Positions 24,755 through 32,935 of a DNA stretch of 44,477 nt are shown here, piece by piece (position 1 is the stretch's first letter; each line of letters starts with the position of its first letter). The notes beneath the pieces are model-generated. The model made no database searches. It was not told the origin of the DNA and worked only from the letters and a program-made list of their open reading frames with translations. Both the position numbers and the translations under genes were made by a program. Where the stretch lies: assembly GCA_964464465.1 (NCBI GenBank), contig CAYXGF010000005.1, forward strand, positions 1 to 44,477, given 5' to 3'. The stretch comes from UBA940 sp964464465 (GTDB lineage: Bacteria; Bacteroidota; Bacteroidia; Bacteroidales; Rikenellaceae).

Positions 24755-25279
24755 TCACCGCATCGACAGCAGGCTGTCGATAGTCGTTTCATACAGTTTC
24801 CACAACGGAGAGTTATACAGCGGGCTGCCTATCAATGTCACCCTGTTATATCTATCCAGCAAGAATGTATGGAACTTGCTGTTTTTCGGCAAATGCGGAT
24901 TCGCCTTGACGAAATCCCCGTTTATATCCATCCGCACAGGATATTTAACGCCTGTACGTTTCAACGACAAAAGCAGGTTATCAATATTCTCATTTCTGCG
25001 GGTATCGAAAATAAACTCAATCTCTACGTTTTTGGCTGTCATACAATCCATAAAGTCCAACCACTCGGACTGCCTGCTTATTTGACAGGGCGTACACTGC
25101 ATCGTATCATAAAAAACAATAATCTTCAACGCACCGTGCAATGTATCGGAACCTATCGTCTGCAAAGTAGAAGGAATCTCTATTTCAGAACCGATAAAGT
25201 TCAAAAACGTCCTATTCTCATTATTGCAGCCGATAAGTCCGAAAGCAATCAATAATATGGACAACAACCGGCAACGCAT
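24755..25279 (-). CDS. Thioredoxin-like lipoprotein with a CTPC motif
   Basis: A 174-residue lipoprotein. The signal peptide ends in LIGC with Cys18 as the lipidated residue. A thioredoxin-like fold is suggested by the strand LKIIVFYDTM followed by the redox motif Cys62-Thr-Pro-Cys65 at a helix start, then FIFDTRRNENIDNLLLSL and FHTFLLDRYNRVTLIGSPL, as in TlpA-like proteins of Bacteroidota. It would act in the periplasm, as reductant or disulphide exchanger (inference). It lies four bases after the beta-propeller gene and ends the cassette. GC is lower than in flanking genes. Confidence 0.75.
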   Translation of the reverse strand: MRCRLLSILLIAFGLIGCNNENRTFLNFIGSEIEIPSTLQTIGSDTLHGALKIIVFYDTMQCTPCQISRQSEWLDFMDCMTAKNVEIEFIFDTRRNENIDNLLLSLKRTGVKYPVRMDINGDFVKANPHLPKNSKFHTFLLDRYNRVTLIGSPLYNSPLWKLYETTIDSLLSMR

Positions 25280-25283
25280 AACC

Positions 25284-26540
25284 TTACTTCTTCACATAGA
25301 AAAACGTTATCACCGGATTGTCGTTCTCCGAAAGAGACATACCGAAATCTGTCCGATATTTTCCGTGGGTCTTGACAAGAGAATCGTACGAGAGGTCTTT
25401 CCACATAGACGTGATATTAGTAACCATACCTGGGAATATGTATCCTATGAAAGCATCGTCCGTGGAGCCTTTGATATTGGCGAAATGAAACGGGAAAAAT
25501 CCATTACGCGCATAAAACGTATAAAGTTTTCCGGTCTGTTTATCATAAATATTATCGGCCCCTCTGCATCTTTTAGAATGGCTGAACATCAGATACCTGT
25601 CCGTCAGAAAAAAATCTCCGAACATCATCAGATATCGCCCCTCCTTTTGCAGTTCTTCAAGCTTATTCGGATGTAAAATATAATATCGCGCATCACGATA
25701 CTTGGCCGGAAGAGTTTTCTTGCCGCAATCGATAACGAACTCAACCTTCGCCCTGCCTTCTTCATCCAGACTGTAAATCGTATCGCTGTAAACAGGATGA
25801 TAGTAGATCTTATTGTCACGCATGAAAAACGGATGGTCTTCAAGAAAACTCTCATAGGTATCTTTCTTCCGATAAAAGCCCCTGCCAGTCAGCATATAGT
25901 CGTTATCGCTCGTGAAAACCGTGTAATCGACTATCGCTTCAAGATGATTATTATCAGAGTTGACACTCTGGAATGCCCAGGTCCCATTGTCGAAAATACC
26001 GAATTTCATGAACAGGAAAGGCATTCTCCTCGAATAGCAGAACTTTCCTCCTATCGTAAAGAATGACACCCGTCCCCTGAACTGGTCGTAAACCACTATG
26101 CTGTCGCCCTTCACGCAAAAATCGGTAGGTTCGACGAACTCGCCGTCGGCCCTGCCGTAATGACCGATATCCCGAATATAACTTCCATCGAGTGAAAAAA
26201 TCTTTATGCTGCGTGTTGAATATTTGTCAGACAAGATTATCAAACTGTCATGCAAAACGATTTTATTAATCGCTCCTACAACTGCCTTGTCGTCATTACT
26301 CAATCGGACCGCCCGAACGGAATCGAACAATTCAGTTATCCAATATACCGTCCGGTCCTGCACCCCGTCCTTGTCCTCGACCTTAACGGTAACAAAATCG
26401 CTATCCGTCATTTCGAAATTCCCGATGCCAGCTTCTACTGTCGCGGCATCGACATCCTCATACCCCTTCGGCACCGCATTAAAAATCTGACCGCATGAAA
26501 CGAATGCCGCAATAACCGATATAAAAACACATCTTTTCAT
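25284..26540 (-). CDS. 6-bladed beta-propeller lipoprotein
   Basis: A 418-residue lipoprotein (signal peptide MKRCVFISVIAAFVSC; the lipidated cysteine is followed by GQ). The body matches the Bacteroidota 6-bladed beta-propeller family related to NHL repeats: an opening segment TELFDSVRAVRLSND, then blades with IFSLDGSYIRDIGHYGRADGEFVEPTDFCVKGDSIVVYDQFRGRVSFF. Such proteins often sit with NVEALA-type peptides; their role is unknown. The annotated ATG at 26540 is preferred because the codon three upstream is TTG. Confidence 0.85.
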   Translation of the reverse strand: MKRCVFISVIAAFVSCGQIFNAVPKGYEDVDAATVEAGIGNFEMTDSDFVTVKVEDKDGVQDRTVYWITELFDSVRAVRLSNDDKAVVGAINKIVLHDSLIILSDKYSTRSIKIFSLDGSYIRDIGHYGRADGEFVEPTDFCVKGDSIVVYDQFRGRVSFFTIGGKFCYSRRMPFLFMKFGIFDNGTWAFQSVNSDNNHLEAIVDYTVFTSDNDYMLTGRGFYRKKDTYESFLEDHPFFMRDNKIYYHPVYSDTIYSLDEEGRAKVEFVIDCGKKTLPAKYRDARYYILHPNKLEELQKEGRYLMMFGDFFLTDRYLMFSHSKRCRGADNIYDKQTGKLYTFYARNGFFPFHFANIKGSTDDAFIGYIFPGMVTNITSMWKDLSYDSLVKTHGKYRTDFGMSLSENDNPVITFFYVKK

Positions 26541-26564
26541 CTGCTGCAAATTTTAACATGAGAT

Positions 26565-26969
26565 TCAGGAGCAAGGATGCCCGTCCGGAGCACTAACGTA
26601 ACATACGCCGACGCCATACCCACAGACATGTTTCGTAAATGGCATGGGGGCATAAGTCCCTGAAGTGCCGCTACCGCCGCCTATGCCCTGTCCTCCGCCA
26701 ACGCCTATTACTGGTAAATATACATTCGCACTACTGTCCCAATACCATTCTGTATTCGAAGACCACTCCCCGTAAGCGACACAAACAATTTTATATTCTT
26801 TCCAGTTCGTGCCATCGAGTCCTCTTTCGTAGTAATCGCCTTCCGGCAAAGTCAACATCTCCAAATTAATTCTACTCAGACTTTTGACACTCTCTGTCTT
26901 CCATTTAAACAAGCCAAAAGATGCGGAAATCACCAGCAAGGCAAACAATAAAGTAATTCTTTTCTTCAT
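26565..26969 (-). CDS. Small exported Cys/Gly-rich protein, NVEALA-like
   Basis: A 134-residue protein with a signal-like N-terminus (KKRITLLFALLVISASFGLF). The segment after it, SLSRINLEMLTLPEGDYY, sits where NVEALA proteins have their leader motif, but the motif itself is degenerate, so the family call is tentative. The mature part has four cysteines (63, 116, 123 and 133), several tryptophans and a glycine-rich stretch around 89-104 (VGGGQGIGGGSG). The neighbours are a beta-propeller lipoprotein 24 bases downstream and a CxxC lipoprotein. It could be an exported peptide whose cysteines are handled by the last gene (inference). Confidence 0.6.
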   Translation of the reverse strand: MKKRITLLFALLVISASFGLFKWKTESVKSLSRINLEMLTLPEGDYYERGLDGTNWKEYKIVCVAYGEWSSNTEWYWDSSANVYLPVIGVGGGQGIGGGSGTSGTYAPMPFTKHVCGYGVGVCYVSAPDGHPCS

Positions 26970-26993
26970 TTTTTAATATTTTTAATTTATCCT

Positions 26994-27030
26994 AAAAAAA
27001 ACACCTGACTTCGTTCTGACAAACGAGGTC
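26994..27030 (-). terminator. Terminator-like hairpin in the peptide-cassette leader
   Basis: Read on the minus strand, GACCTCGTT pairs with AACGAAGTC (one G-T pair) around a six-base loop, then AGGTG and eight T. It lies between the candidate promoter at 27116-27146 and the start codon at 26969, as an attenuator would. Confidence 0.5.
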
Positions 27031-27115
27031 AAAAATCATATCGGAATCAGAATTTTAGACACAATAGCATATCATAGAACTTTTACAGCATTTCATTTAG
27101 TCAAAGCATCATTCG

Positions 27116-27146
27116 CAAATATATACATTAATTCCATTAAAAAAAA
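27116..27146 (-). promoter_or_regulatory. Candidate promoter of the peptide cassette
   Basis: TATATTTG on the minus strand at 27123-27116, with a T-rich upstream box (TTTT) about 19 bases further. The predicted leader is about 140 bases. Confidence 0.45.
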
Positions 27147-27282
27147 AAACGATATTTAATACTTTTTTTTCAAAAAAAAACCAAAACGGGTTCTATATGT
27201 CCCGAACGAGACCCGACACAACGTTTTTTTTCAACATTCCACAACAACGCAAACCGTATTTGGCATGCAAATATCGCTACGG

Positions 27283-27313
27283 TATGTTTTTAGAGTAAAA
27301 AAACGTACATTTG
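27283..27313 (+). promoter_or_regulatory. Promoter of rpe
   Basis: TATG at 27283-27286, a 19-base spacer and TACATTTG at 27306-27313, an exact TAnnTTTG, 22 bases before the ATG. Confidence 0.65.
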
Positions 27314-27335
27314 CACTACTAAAAAGATTTCAGAC

Positions 27336-27992
27336 ATGAAACGCATCATATCCCCGTCGATGCTATCGGCGGATTTCGGGAACATAGAACGCGACACGAA
27401 GATGATAGACTCGTCGCAGGCCGAATGGATACACATCGACGTGATGGACGGTGTATTCGTGCCAAACATATCGTTCGGGTTCCCGGTGCTCAAAAGCATT
27501 CGAAAGGCGAGCCGTAAATTCATGGACGTACATCTGATGATTGTCCGGCCGGAACGTTATGTGGAGCGTTTCGCCCAGGCGGGAGCCGATTTGATAACGG
27601 TACACTACGAAGCCGTGCAGGACGTGGACGGAATACTGGACATGATAAAGAAGACGGGGGCGAAAGCCGGCATTTCTGTCAAACCGGCAACTCCCGCAGA
27701 GGTATTGTTCCCGTATCTGGACAAAACCGACCTTGTGCTTGTTATGAGCGTGGAACCGGGATTCGGTGGACAGAGCTTCATCCCTGGTTCGACAGACAAG
27801 GTACGCTCGCTGCGCAGGGAGATAGACCGCAGAGGTCTCGGAACGCTAATCGAAATAGACGGCGGAGTATCGGCCGCAAATGCAGGAGAACTGTTCGGCG
27901 CGGGATGCGATGTGCTGGTGGCCGGAAGCGCAGTATTCGGTGCCGCAGACCCCAAAGCGGAAATAGTGAGAATGCTTGAAGCCGGAAAATAA
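27336..27992 (+). CDS. rpe: Ribulose-phosphate 3-epimerase
   Basis: A 218-residue TIM barrel that interconverts D-ribulose 5-phosphate and D-xylulose 5-phosphate in the pentose phosphate pathway. Motifs: ISPSMLSADFGNIERD at the N-terminus, WIHIDVMDGVFVPNISFG carrying a metal-binding His and the catalytic Asp, FMDVHLMIVRPERY, VLVMSVEPGFGGQSFI and EIDGGVSAANA. Full length with its own promoter, and first in a run that continues to the M20 gene. Confidence 0.96.
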   Translation: MKRIISPSMLSADFGNIERDTKMIDSSQAEWIHIDVMDGVFVPNISFGFPVLKSIRKASRKFMDVHLMIVRPERYVERFAQAGADLITVHYEAVQDVDGILDMIKKTGAKAGISVKPATPAEVLFPYLDKTDLVLVMSVEPGFGGQSFIPGSTDKVRSLRREIDRRGLGTLIEIDGGVSAANAGELFGAGCDVLVAGSAVFGAADPKAEIVRMLEAGK

Positions 27993-28006
27993 AACAGGAA
28001 AACAAA

Positions 28007-29950
28007 GTGCTGGCGGTAGACAACATAACAGTTAGTTTCGGCGGTTACGAACTGCTGAACGGAATTTCATTCCTGATTAACCCAAAGGACAGAATCGGTC
28101 TGGTCGGGAAGAACGGTGCGGGCAAGAGCACCATGCTAAAAATAATATGCGGGCAGCAGTCTCCGACATCGGGCGCCGTGACGCGCAATGCCGACTGCAC
28201 GATAGGATACCTGCCGCAGCAGATGAAAGTCGCGGACACCACGACCCTGCTCGACGAGATGAACAAGGCGTTCGGCGAGGTTGTGGAGATAGAGCACAGA
28301 ATAGAGCGGATAGGCGAACAGATAGCCGTAAGGACGGATTTCGAGAGTCCGGAATATGAAAAGCTACTGCACTCCCTGAACGACGCCACGGACCGCTACA
28401 ACATACTCGGCGGTCAGACCCGCGATGCGGACATCGAGAAAACGCTGCTCGGATTAGGATTTGCCAGAACGGATTTCGGCCGGCCGACAAGCCATTTCAG
28501 CGGCGGATGGAGAATGAGAATCGAGCTGGCAAAACTGCTGCTCAGCAGACCGTCGCTGCTGTTGCTGGACGAGCCGACAAACCATCTCGACATCGAGAGC
28601 ATCCAATGGCTGGAAGGATACCTGAAAGACTACAACGGCGCCGTAGTGCTCATTTCGCACGACAGGGCGTTTCTGGACGGCGTGACAACCCGCACCATAG
28701 AACTGCTGCTGGGCAAGGCATATGACTACAAAGTGCCGTACAGCCGGTATGTCGAGTTGCGGAACGAGAGACGGCAGCAGCAGATGGCGGCATACAACAA
28801 CCAGCAGAGGCTTATAGAAAAAAGCGAGGAGTTCATCGAACGGTTCCGGTACAAGCCGACCAAAAGCAATCAGGTGCAGTCGAGAATCAAGCAGCTCGAA
28901 AAACTGGAACGCATAGAGGTGGACGAAGAGGACCTGTCCGCGCTCAACATAAAGTTTCCGCCGTCGCCGCACTGCGGACAGATAGTGGCGGAGGTCAAGC
29001 AGGCGGCAATGAGTTTCGGAGAGCACCGCGTCTTTTCGGGTGCCGACATAACGATAGAACGGGGGCAGAAAATAGCCCTGGTAGGACGCAACGGCGAGGG
29101 TAAAACCACGTTCGCCCGCATGCTTATCGGACAAATAGCTCCGACGGATGGCTCCATCCGGCTCGGAGCAAGCGTTAAAATAGGATATTACGCCCAGAAC
29201 CAAGACGATTTGATGGACGGAGAGTTCACCGTATACGACACGCTCGACAAAGTGGCCGTAGGAGACATACGCACACGGCTGCGCGACATCCTCGGTGCGT
29301 TTCTGTTCCGCGGCGGCGACATCGACAAGAAAGTCAAGGTACTCTCGGGCGGAGAACGCTCCCGGCTGGCAATGGCCCGGCTGATGCTTTCGCCGTGCAA
29401 TCTGCTGGTGATGGACGAACCGACCAACCATATGGACATGCGGTCGAAGGACATACTCAAAAACGCATTGCAGAACTACGACGGCACTCTGGTGGTCGTA
29501 TCGCACGACAGGGCGTTTCTGGACGGTCTGGTCGACAAGGTATACGAATTCAGGGACGGCGGCGTGAAGGAGTATCTCGGAGGAATATACTACTTCCTCG
29601 AAAAACGCAAACTCGAATCCCTCAGACAGGTGGAGATAAAAGAAAAAACTCCGGACAAGACTCCCGCCCCCTCGGTAAAGGGACGGGAGGACTACCTGCA
29701 AAAAAAGGAAGCCGACAAAGCCGTGCGTCGGGTACAGAACGCCATAGAACGCCAGGAGAAGACCATAACCGAACTCGAAGAGCAGATAGCAGAGTGGGAC
29801 CGCAAACTGTCGCAGCCCGAACTGCACGGAATCGACATATCGGACAGCGCCCTGTTCGAGCAGTACAACAATCTGAAAAGCACCCTGGCCCACCACATGC
29901 ACGAATGGGAGAAGCTCAACTACGAGCTGGACATATTGCAGGACAGATAG
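28007..29950 (+). CDS. ABC-F family ATPase
   Basis: A 647-residue protein with two fused ABC domains and no membrane domain, typical of ABC-F translation factors that act on the ribosome. First cassette: GLVGKNGAGKST, FSGGWRMRIELAKLLL, LLLLDEPTNHLD. Second: ALVGRNGEGKTT, LSGGERSRLAMARLML, LLVMDEPTNHMD. The linker between them (about 240-300) and a C-terminal coiled coil (about 555-645) suggest a Uup/YheS-like member; the exact subfamily is not clear. Translation starts at GTG 28007, 14 bases after the rpe stop codon. Confidence 0.92.
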   Translation: MLAVDNITVSFGGYELLNGISFLINPKDRIGLVGKNGAGKSTMLKIICGQQSPTSGAVTRNADCTIGYLPQQMKVADTTTLLDEMNKAFGEVVEIEHRIERIGEQIAVRTDFESPEYEKLLHSLNDATDRYNILGGQTRDADIEKTLLGLGFARTDFGRPTSHFSGGWRMRIELAKLLLSRPSLLLLDEPTNHLDIESIQWLEGYLKDYNGAVVLISHDRAFLDGVTTRTIELLLGKAYDYKVPYSRYVELRNERRQQQMAAYNNQQRLIEKSEEFIERFRYKPTKSNQVQSRIKQLEKLERIEVDEEDLSALNIKFPPSPHCGQIVAEVKQAAMSFGEHRVFSGADITIERGQKIALVGRNGEGKTTFARMLIGQIAPTDGSIRLGASVKIGYYAQNQDDLMDGEFTVYDTLDKVAVGDIRTRLRDILGAFLFRGGDIDKKVKVLSGGERSRLAMARLMLSPCNLLVMDEPTNHMDMRSKDILKNALQNYDGTLVVVSHDRAFLDGLVDKVYEFRDGGVKEYLGGIYYFLEKRKLESLRQVEIKEKTPDKTPAPSVKGREDYLQKKEADKAVRRVQNAIERQEKTITELEEQIAEWDRKLSQPELHGIDISDSALFEQYNNLKSTLAHHMHEWEKLNYELDILQDR

Positions 29951-29967
29951 ACAGAACCGCGCGCCCT

Positions 29968-30558
29968 ATGAAATGTCTGATTATAAACGCTTCGCCGAGA
30001 CCCGGCTCGCTAATAAAGCAGATGATGTCGGAGGCTGCCGCCCACGCCTCGGAAAAAGGGATGGACGTGCAGAGCATAGACCTGTACGACACGAGGATAG
30101 AATACTGCACGGGATGCTGTGCATGCCGCGCGGCAGACAAATGCGTACTGCCGCACGACGACGCGCACGACATCGCCGAGCAGATACGGCTCGCAGACAT
30201 GCTCATCATAGGCACTCCGACATACTGGGGCGACATGAGTTCGAAGCTCAAAACACTGTTTGACAGGCTTGTATATGTTTTCGCGGAGCTTCCGCCCGAT
30301 TCATTCCCCAAACCGCGTCTCAAAGGGCGCAAGGCCGTGGTGGTTGCAACTTGCAGCACACCGTATCCGTTCAACATCCTGTTCAGGCAGAGCAGCGGTG
30401 CGGTAAGGCAGGTAAAAGAGGTTCTCGGGACCGCAGGATTCCGTACGAAAGCCGTGCAGATAGCCGGAACGATGAACATGCGGCGTCCGCCGGAAGGAAA
30501 AATCAGAACGCTGAAAAAAGCAATGGACAAATTAACAGAAAAACACAGAATACGATGA
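29968..30558 (+). CDS. NAD(P)H-dependent FMN oxidoreductase, flavodoxin-like
   Basis: A 196-residue flavodoxin-fold protein. The phosphate loop INASPRPGSLIKQM binds FMN, and the central segment IEYCTGCCACRAADKCVLPHDD has the cysteine cluster seen in NADPH-dependent FMN reductase and iron-sulfur flavoprotein relatives. GTPTYWGDMSSKLKTLFDR is the second flavin-contact motif. It probably reduces quinones or other electron acceptors; the substrate is unknown. The real start is the ATG at 29968; the longer open frame from 29395 overlaps the ABC-F gene. Its stop overlaps the rlmB start (ATGA). Confidence 0.88.
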   Translation: MKCLIINASPRPGSLIKQMMSEAAAHASEKGMDVQSIDLYDTRIEYCTGCCACRAADKCVLPHDDAHDIAEQIRLADMLIIGTPTYWGDMSSKLKTLFDRLVYVFAELPPDSFPKPRLKGRKAVVVATCSTPYPFNILFRQSSGAVRQVKEVLGTAGFRTKAVQIAGTMNMRRPPEGKIRTLKKAMDKLTEKHRIR

Positions 30559-31301
30559 ACGACAACATAATATTCGGTATACGCCCTGTAATCGAGGCTA
30601 TCGAGTCCGGACGGCAAATCGAGAAGGTGATGGTGAAAAAGGGTGCCGAGGGGCTGTTGCTCTCGGAGCTGCTGGAAATATGCCGCGCGCAGAAGATACA
30701 CGTTCAGCAGGTGCCCGTCGAAAAACTCAACCGGACCGTACGCGGCAACCACCAGGGTGTGGTGGCTCTGATTTCCCCGATAGCATATGCCGATGTGGAG
30801 GACATGCTCGATGAGATTCCCGAGTCGCAGTCCCCGCTGGTCGTGATATTCGACGGAGTGACGGACGTCAGAAACTTCGGAGGAATAGCCCGCAGCGCGG
30901 AATGCGCCGGCGCCCACGGACTGATAGTACCGCTGAAAAATGCGGCGCCGGTAAACGCTGATGCGATGAAGGCATCGGCCGGTGCGCTGAACAACATACC
31001 GGTATGCCGCGTCGGCAGCATCCGGAACACGATAAAGATGCTCAAAGCAGGAGGTTTCAACATAATAGCGGCAAGCGAGAAAGCCGAAAAAACACTCTAC
31101 GGGGCCGACATGACGCAGGCCACGGCAATCGTGATGGGCAGCGAGGACGAAGGAATCTCAAAGGAAGTCCTCAAACTGTGCGACCACACGGTGGCAATAC
31201 CGCAGAGCGGAACGATACAGTCGCTGAACGTATCGGCCGCCGCGGCCGTGATGCTGTTCGAAGCCGTAAGACAGAGACAATTCAAACAGAACTCAAAATG
31301 A
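30555..31301 (+). CDS. rlmB: 23S rRNA 2'-O-methyltransferase RlmB (SpoU family)
   Basis: A 248-residue SpoU-type methyltransferase with an N-terminal RNA-binding domain (NIIFGIRPVIEAIESGRQIEKVMV) and a trefoil-knot catalytic domain: FDGVTDVRNFGGIARSAECAG, IVMGSEDEGIS and IPQSGTIQSLNVSAAAAV, the SAM-binding knot. RlmB methylates G2251 of E. coli 23S rRNA; the same target is inferred here. Both ends overlap neighbours by four bases. Confidence 0.93.
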   Translation: MNDNIIFGIRPVIEAIESGRQIEKVMVKKGAEGLLLSELLEICRAQKIHVQQVPVEKLNRTVRGNHQGVVALISPIAYADVEDMLDEIPESQSPLVVIFDGVTDVRNFGGIARSAECAGAHGLIVPLKNAAPVNADAMKASAGALNNIPVCRVGSIRNTIKMLKAGGFNIIAASEKAEKTLYGADMTQATAIVMGSEDEGISKEVLKLCDHTVAIPQSGTIQSLNVSAAAAVMLFEAVRQRQFKQNSK

Positions 31302-32380
31302 ATAATTTCCAGGACACATACTCACCCGCTCTCTACGACGATGCGGTAGGTCTGCTGAAAAAACTTATTGCGACACCGTCCATAAGCCGGCAGGAGCAGG
31401 ACACGGCCCGAATCATAGCGGAGTTCATGTCATCGCACGGCATAGAAAACGTTCAGAGGTCGCAGAACAACGTGTGGGCATTCAACCGGCACTACGATGC
31501 GGCAAAACCGACGATTCTGCTAAACTCCCACCACGATACAGTCAAGCCGAACAGCGCATACACGCGCGACCCGTTTCTGCCGACGGTCGAGGGCAACAGG
31601 CTCTACGGTCTGGGCAGCAATGACGCCGGCGCCAGCGGAGTGTCGCTGATGGCCGCATTCAGGCACTTCTACGACCGCAAGGATTTGAAATACAACCTAT
31701 GTCTGGCACTGACGGCAGAAGAGGAGAACAGCGGCTCCGACGGACTCGAATCGGTGATTCCGAAACTCGGAGAGCTTGAATTCGCAATCGTAGGCGAGCC
31801 GACTCTGATGCAGCTGGCAATCGCCGAAAGAGGACTCATCGTCGTGGACTGCATCGCGCACGGCAAAGCCGGACACGCCGCCAGAGAAGAGGGCGACAAC
31901 GCAATATACAAGGCCCTGCGCGACATAGAATGGTTCAGGACGTACCGCTTCCCGCTGCAAAGCGAACTGTTCGGAGCGGTGAAGATGACGGTAACCATGA
32001 TTTCGGCTGGCTCGCAGCACAACGTCGTTCCGGCCCAGTGCAGCTTCACGGCCGACATCAGAGTAACGGACAAATATACCAATGAACAGGTCGTAGAAAC
32101 AATCCGACAGAATGTCGAATGCGAGGTGATTCCACGCTCGACACGTCTCAAACCATCGTCCATTTCGCCCGAACATCCGATTGTGAAGGCCGGTATGGAA
32201 CTCGGCCGGACGACTTACGGCTCTCCCACCACTTCGGACCAGGCCCTGCTCGATATTCCATCGCTCAAACTCGGTGTGGGCGACAGCGCCCGCTCGCACA
32301 GTGCCGACGAATATGTGCATCTGAGCGAAATAAGAGAAGGAATAGGACTGTACATTGCAATGCTCGACAAGATAATGTAA
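31298..32380 (+). CDS. argE: M20-family deacylase, probable acetylornithine/acetylcitrulline deacetylase
   Basis: A 360-residue zinc peptidase-fold enzyme. Zinc ligands and catalytic residues are visible: LNSHHDTVKP (His78 or His79 and Asp80), GLGSNDAGAS (Asp109), TAEEENSG (Glu141 and Glu142), VGEPTLMQLAIAERG, and the C-terminal histidine of ARSHSADEYV. In Bacteroidota this family includes the deacetylase of N-acetylcitrulline in arginine synthesis; no other arg gene is nearby, so the substrate is inferred. The start at 31298 overlaps the rlmB stop (ATGA). Confidence 0.82.
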   Translation: MNNFQDTYSPALYDDAVGLLKKLIATPSISRQEQDTARIIAEFMSSHGIENVQRSQNNVWAFNRHYDAAKPTILLNSHHDTVKPNSAYTRDPFLPTVEGNRLYGLGSNDAGASGVSLMAAFRHFYDRKDLKYNLCLALTAEEENSGSDGLESVIPKLGELEFAIVGEPTLMQLAIAERGLIVVDCIAHGKAGHAAREEGDNAIYKALRDIEWFRTYRFPLQSELFGAVKMTVTMISAGSQHNVVPAQCSFTADIRVTDKYTNEQVVETIRQNVECEVIPRSTRLKPSSISPEHPIVKAGMELGRTTYGSPTTSDQALLDIPSLKLGVGDSARSHSADEYVHLSEIREGIGLYIAMLDKIM

Positions 32381-32395
32381 GACATAACTCCACAC

Positions 32396-32795
32396 AAAAC
32401 CGTCGCCCGCCTTCCATTCTTTCCGGAAAGCGGGCGACGGTCATTTATATATCTGATTCTCACCAGTAAGGAGTTGCTCTGCGCCGAAAAGACGCCGCAA
32501 ATGACGCAAGGTTCCATTGTACGAATCAAATCCTGATATAAAATTCGCAGGAACCTCTGCACGGCGCATCTCCAATTGAACATAAACAAAGAAGGCGCAG
32601 ATGCAACTCCTAAGTTTAGGCTTGGGAACGGCCCTTATTATGCAGCTGATCTACGCCTATGTCTACCGAACCTTAAAAAAAGTCCGGTAAGACCATAGGA
32701 CGTGTCAACTTTCATACCATAATAAAATACCCTCTCGCGAGGTTCCCCAATTTCAACTTAGGTATAAAGAGCTAACAGTCTCTCTAAATATTTCC
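32396..32795 (-). ncRNA. Structured non-coding RNA candidate, family not recognised
   Basis: A predicted transcript of about 400 nt from a strong minus-strand promoter to a terminator hairpin. Complementary segments: AACTTAGG (32755-32762) with CCTAAGTT (32609-32616) and GTTCCC (32742-32747) with GGGAAC (32624-32629), closing a domain. Inside it is a hairpin made of CCTAT-GTCT-ACCG (32656-32668) and CGGT-AGAC-ATAGG (32685-32699). Then a rod with a 16-bp base, GGAGTTGC-TCTGCGCC (32470-32485) with GGCGCAGA-GCAACTCC (32594-32610), and GGTTCC/GGAACC (32510-32515 with 32550-32555) beyond an open bubble. The rod recalls 6S RNA in shape only. I see no RNase P, tmRNA or SRP RNA motifs. Confidence 0.55.
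32399..32441. terminator. GC-rich hairpin, probable bidirectional terminator
   Basis: A 12-bp perfect stem, ACCGTCGCCCGC at 32399-32410 with GCGGGCGACGGT at 32430-32441. On the minus strand it is followed by TTTTGTG and would end the RNA candidate; on the plus strand it lies 18 bases after the M20 stop, with weaker T content. Confidence 0.75.
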
Positions 32796-32801
32796 TGGTT
32801 G

Positions 32802-32832
32802 CAAAGATACAGATTATTTTATATCATGCAAT
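32802..32832 (-). promoter_or_regulatory. Promoter of the RNA candidate
   Basis: On the minus strand, ATTG at 32832-32829, a 19-base spacer and TATCTTTG at 32809-32802, an exact TAnnTTTG. It faces away from recO and into the gene-free region. Confidence 0.7.
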
Positions 32833-32935
32833 ATTAAAAACCAAATTTTACATTTTTTATTTATATTTTGCATTCCAGACAGCAAAATACGATATTACAA
32901 CCATAATTTACGGACAATACACACATAATCGAAAT

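Larger units (their letters stand above)
26970..27335. other. AT-rich divergent intergenic region, 366 bp
   Basis: Lies between the minus-strand peptide cassette and rpe. It carries a terminator-like hairpin near the peptide gene, a candidate promoter for each side and long A or T runs (for example 27137-27149 and 27163-27180). I see no gene in it. Confidence 0.6.
32381..32935. other. Gene-free region of 555 bp holding a structured RNA candidate
   Basis: No credible open frame on either strand. It contains a GC-rich terminator hairpin, a ~400-base stretch rich in complementary segments and a clear minus-strand promoter, described under their own entries. The remainder, 32833-32935, is AT-rich and featureless. 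Confidence 0.75.

Noticed and set aside
32396..32795. RNase P RNA, tmRNA or SRP RNA as the identity of the RNA candidate
   Set aside because: No RNase P P4 core (AGGAAAGTCC or similar), no tag peptide or tRNA-like CCA end, and no SRP tetraloop domain (GGAAGNNAGCAG). Kept as unknown.
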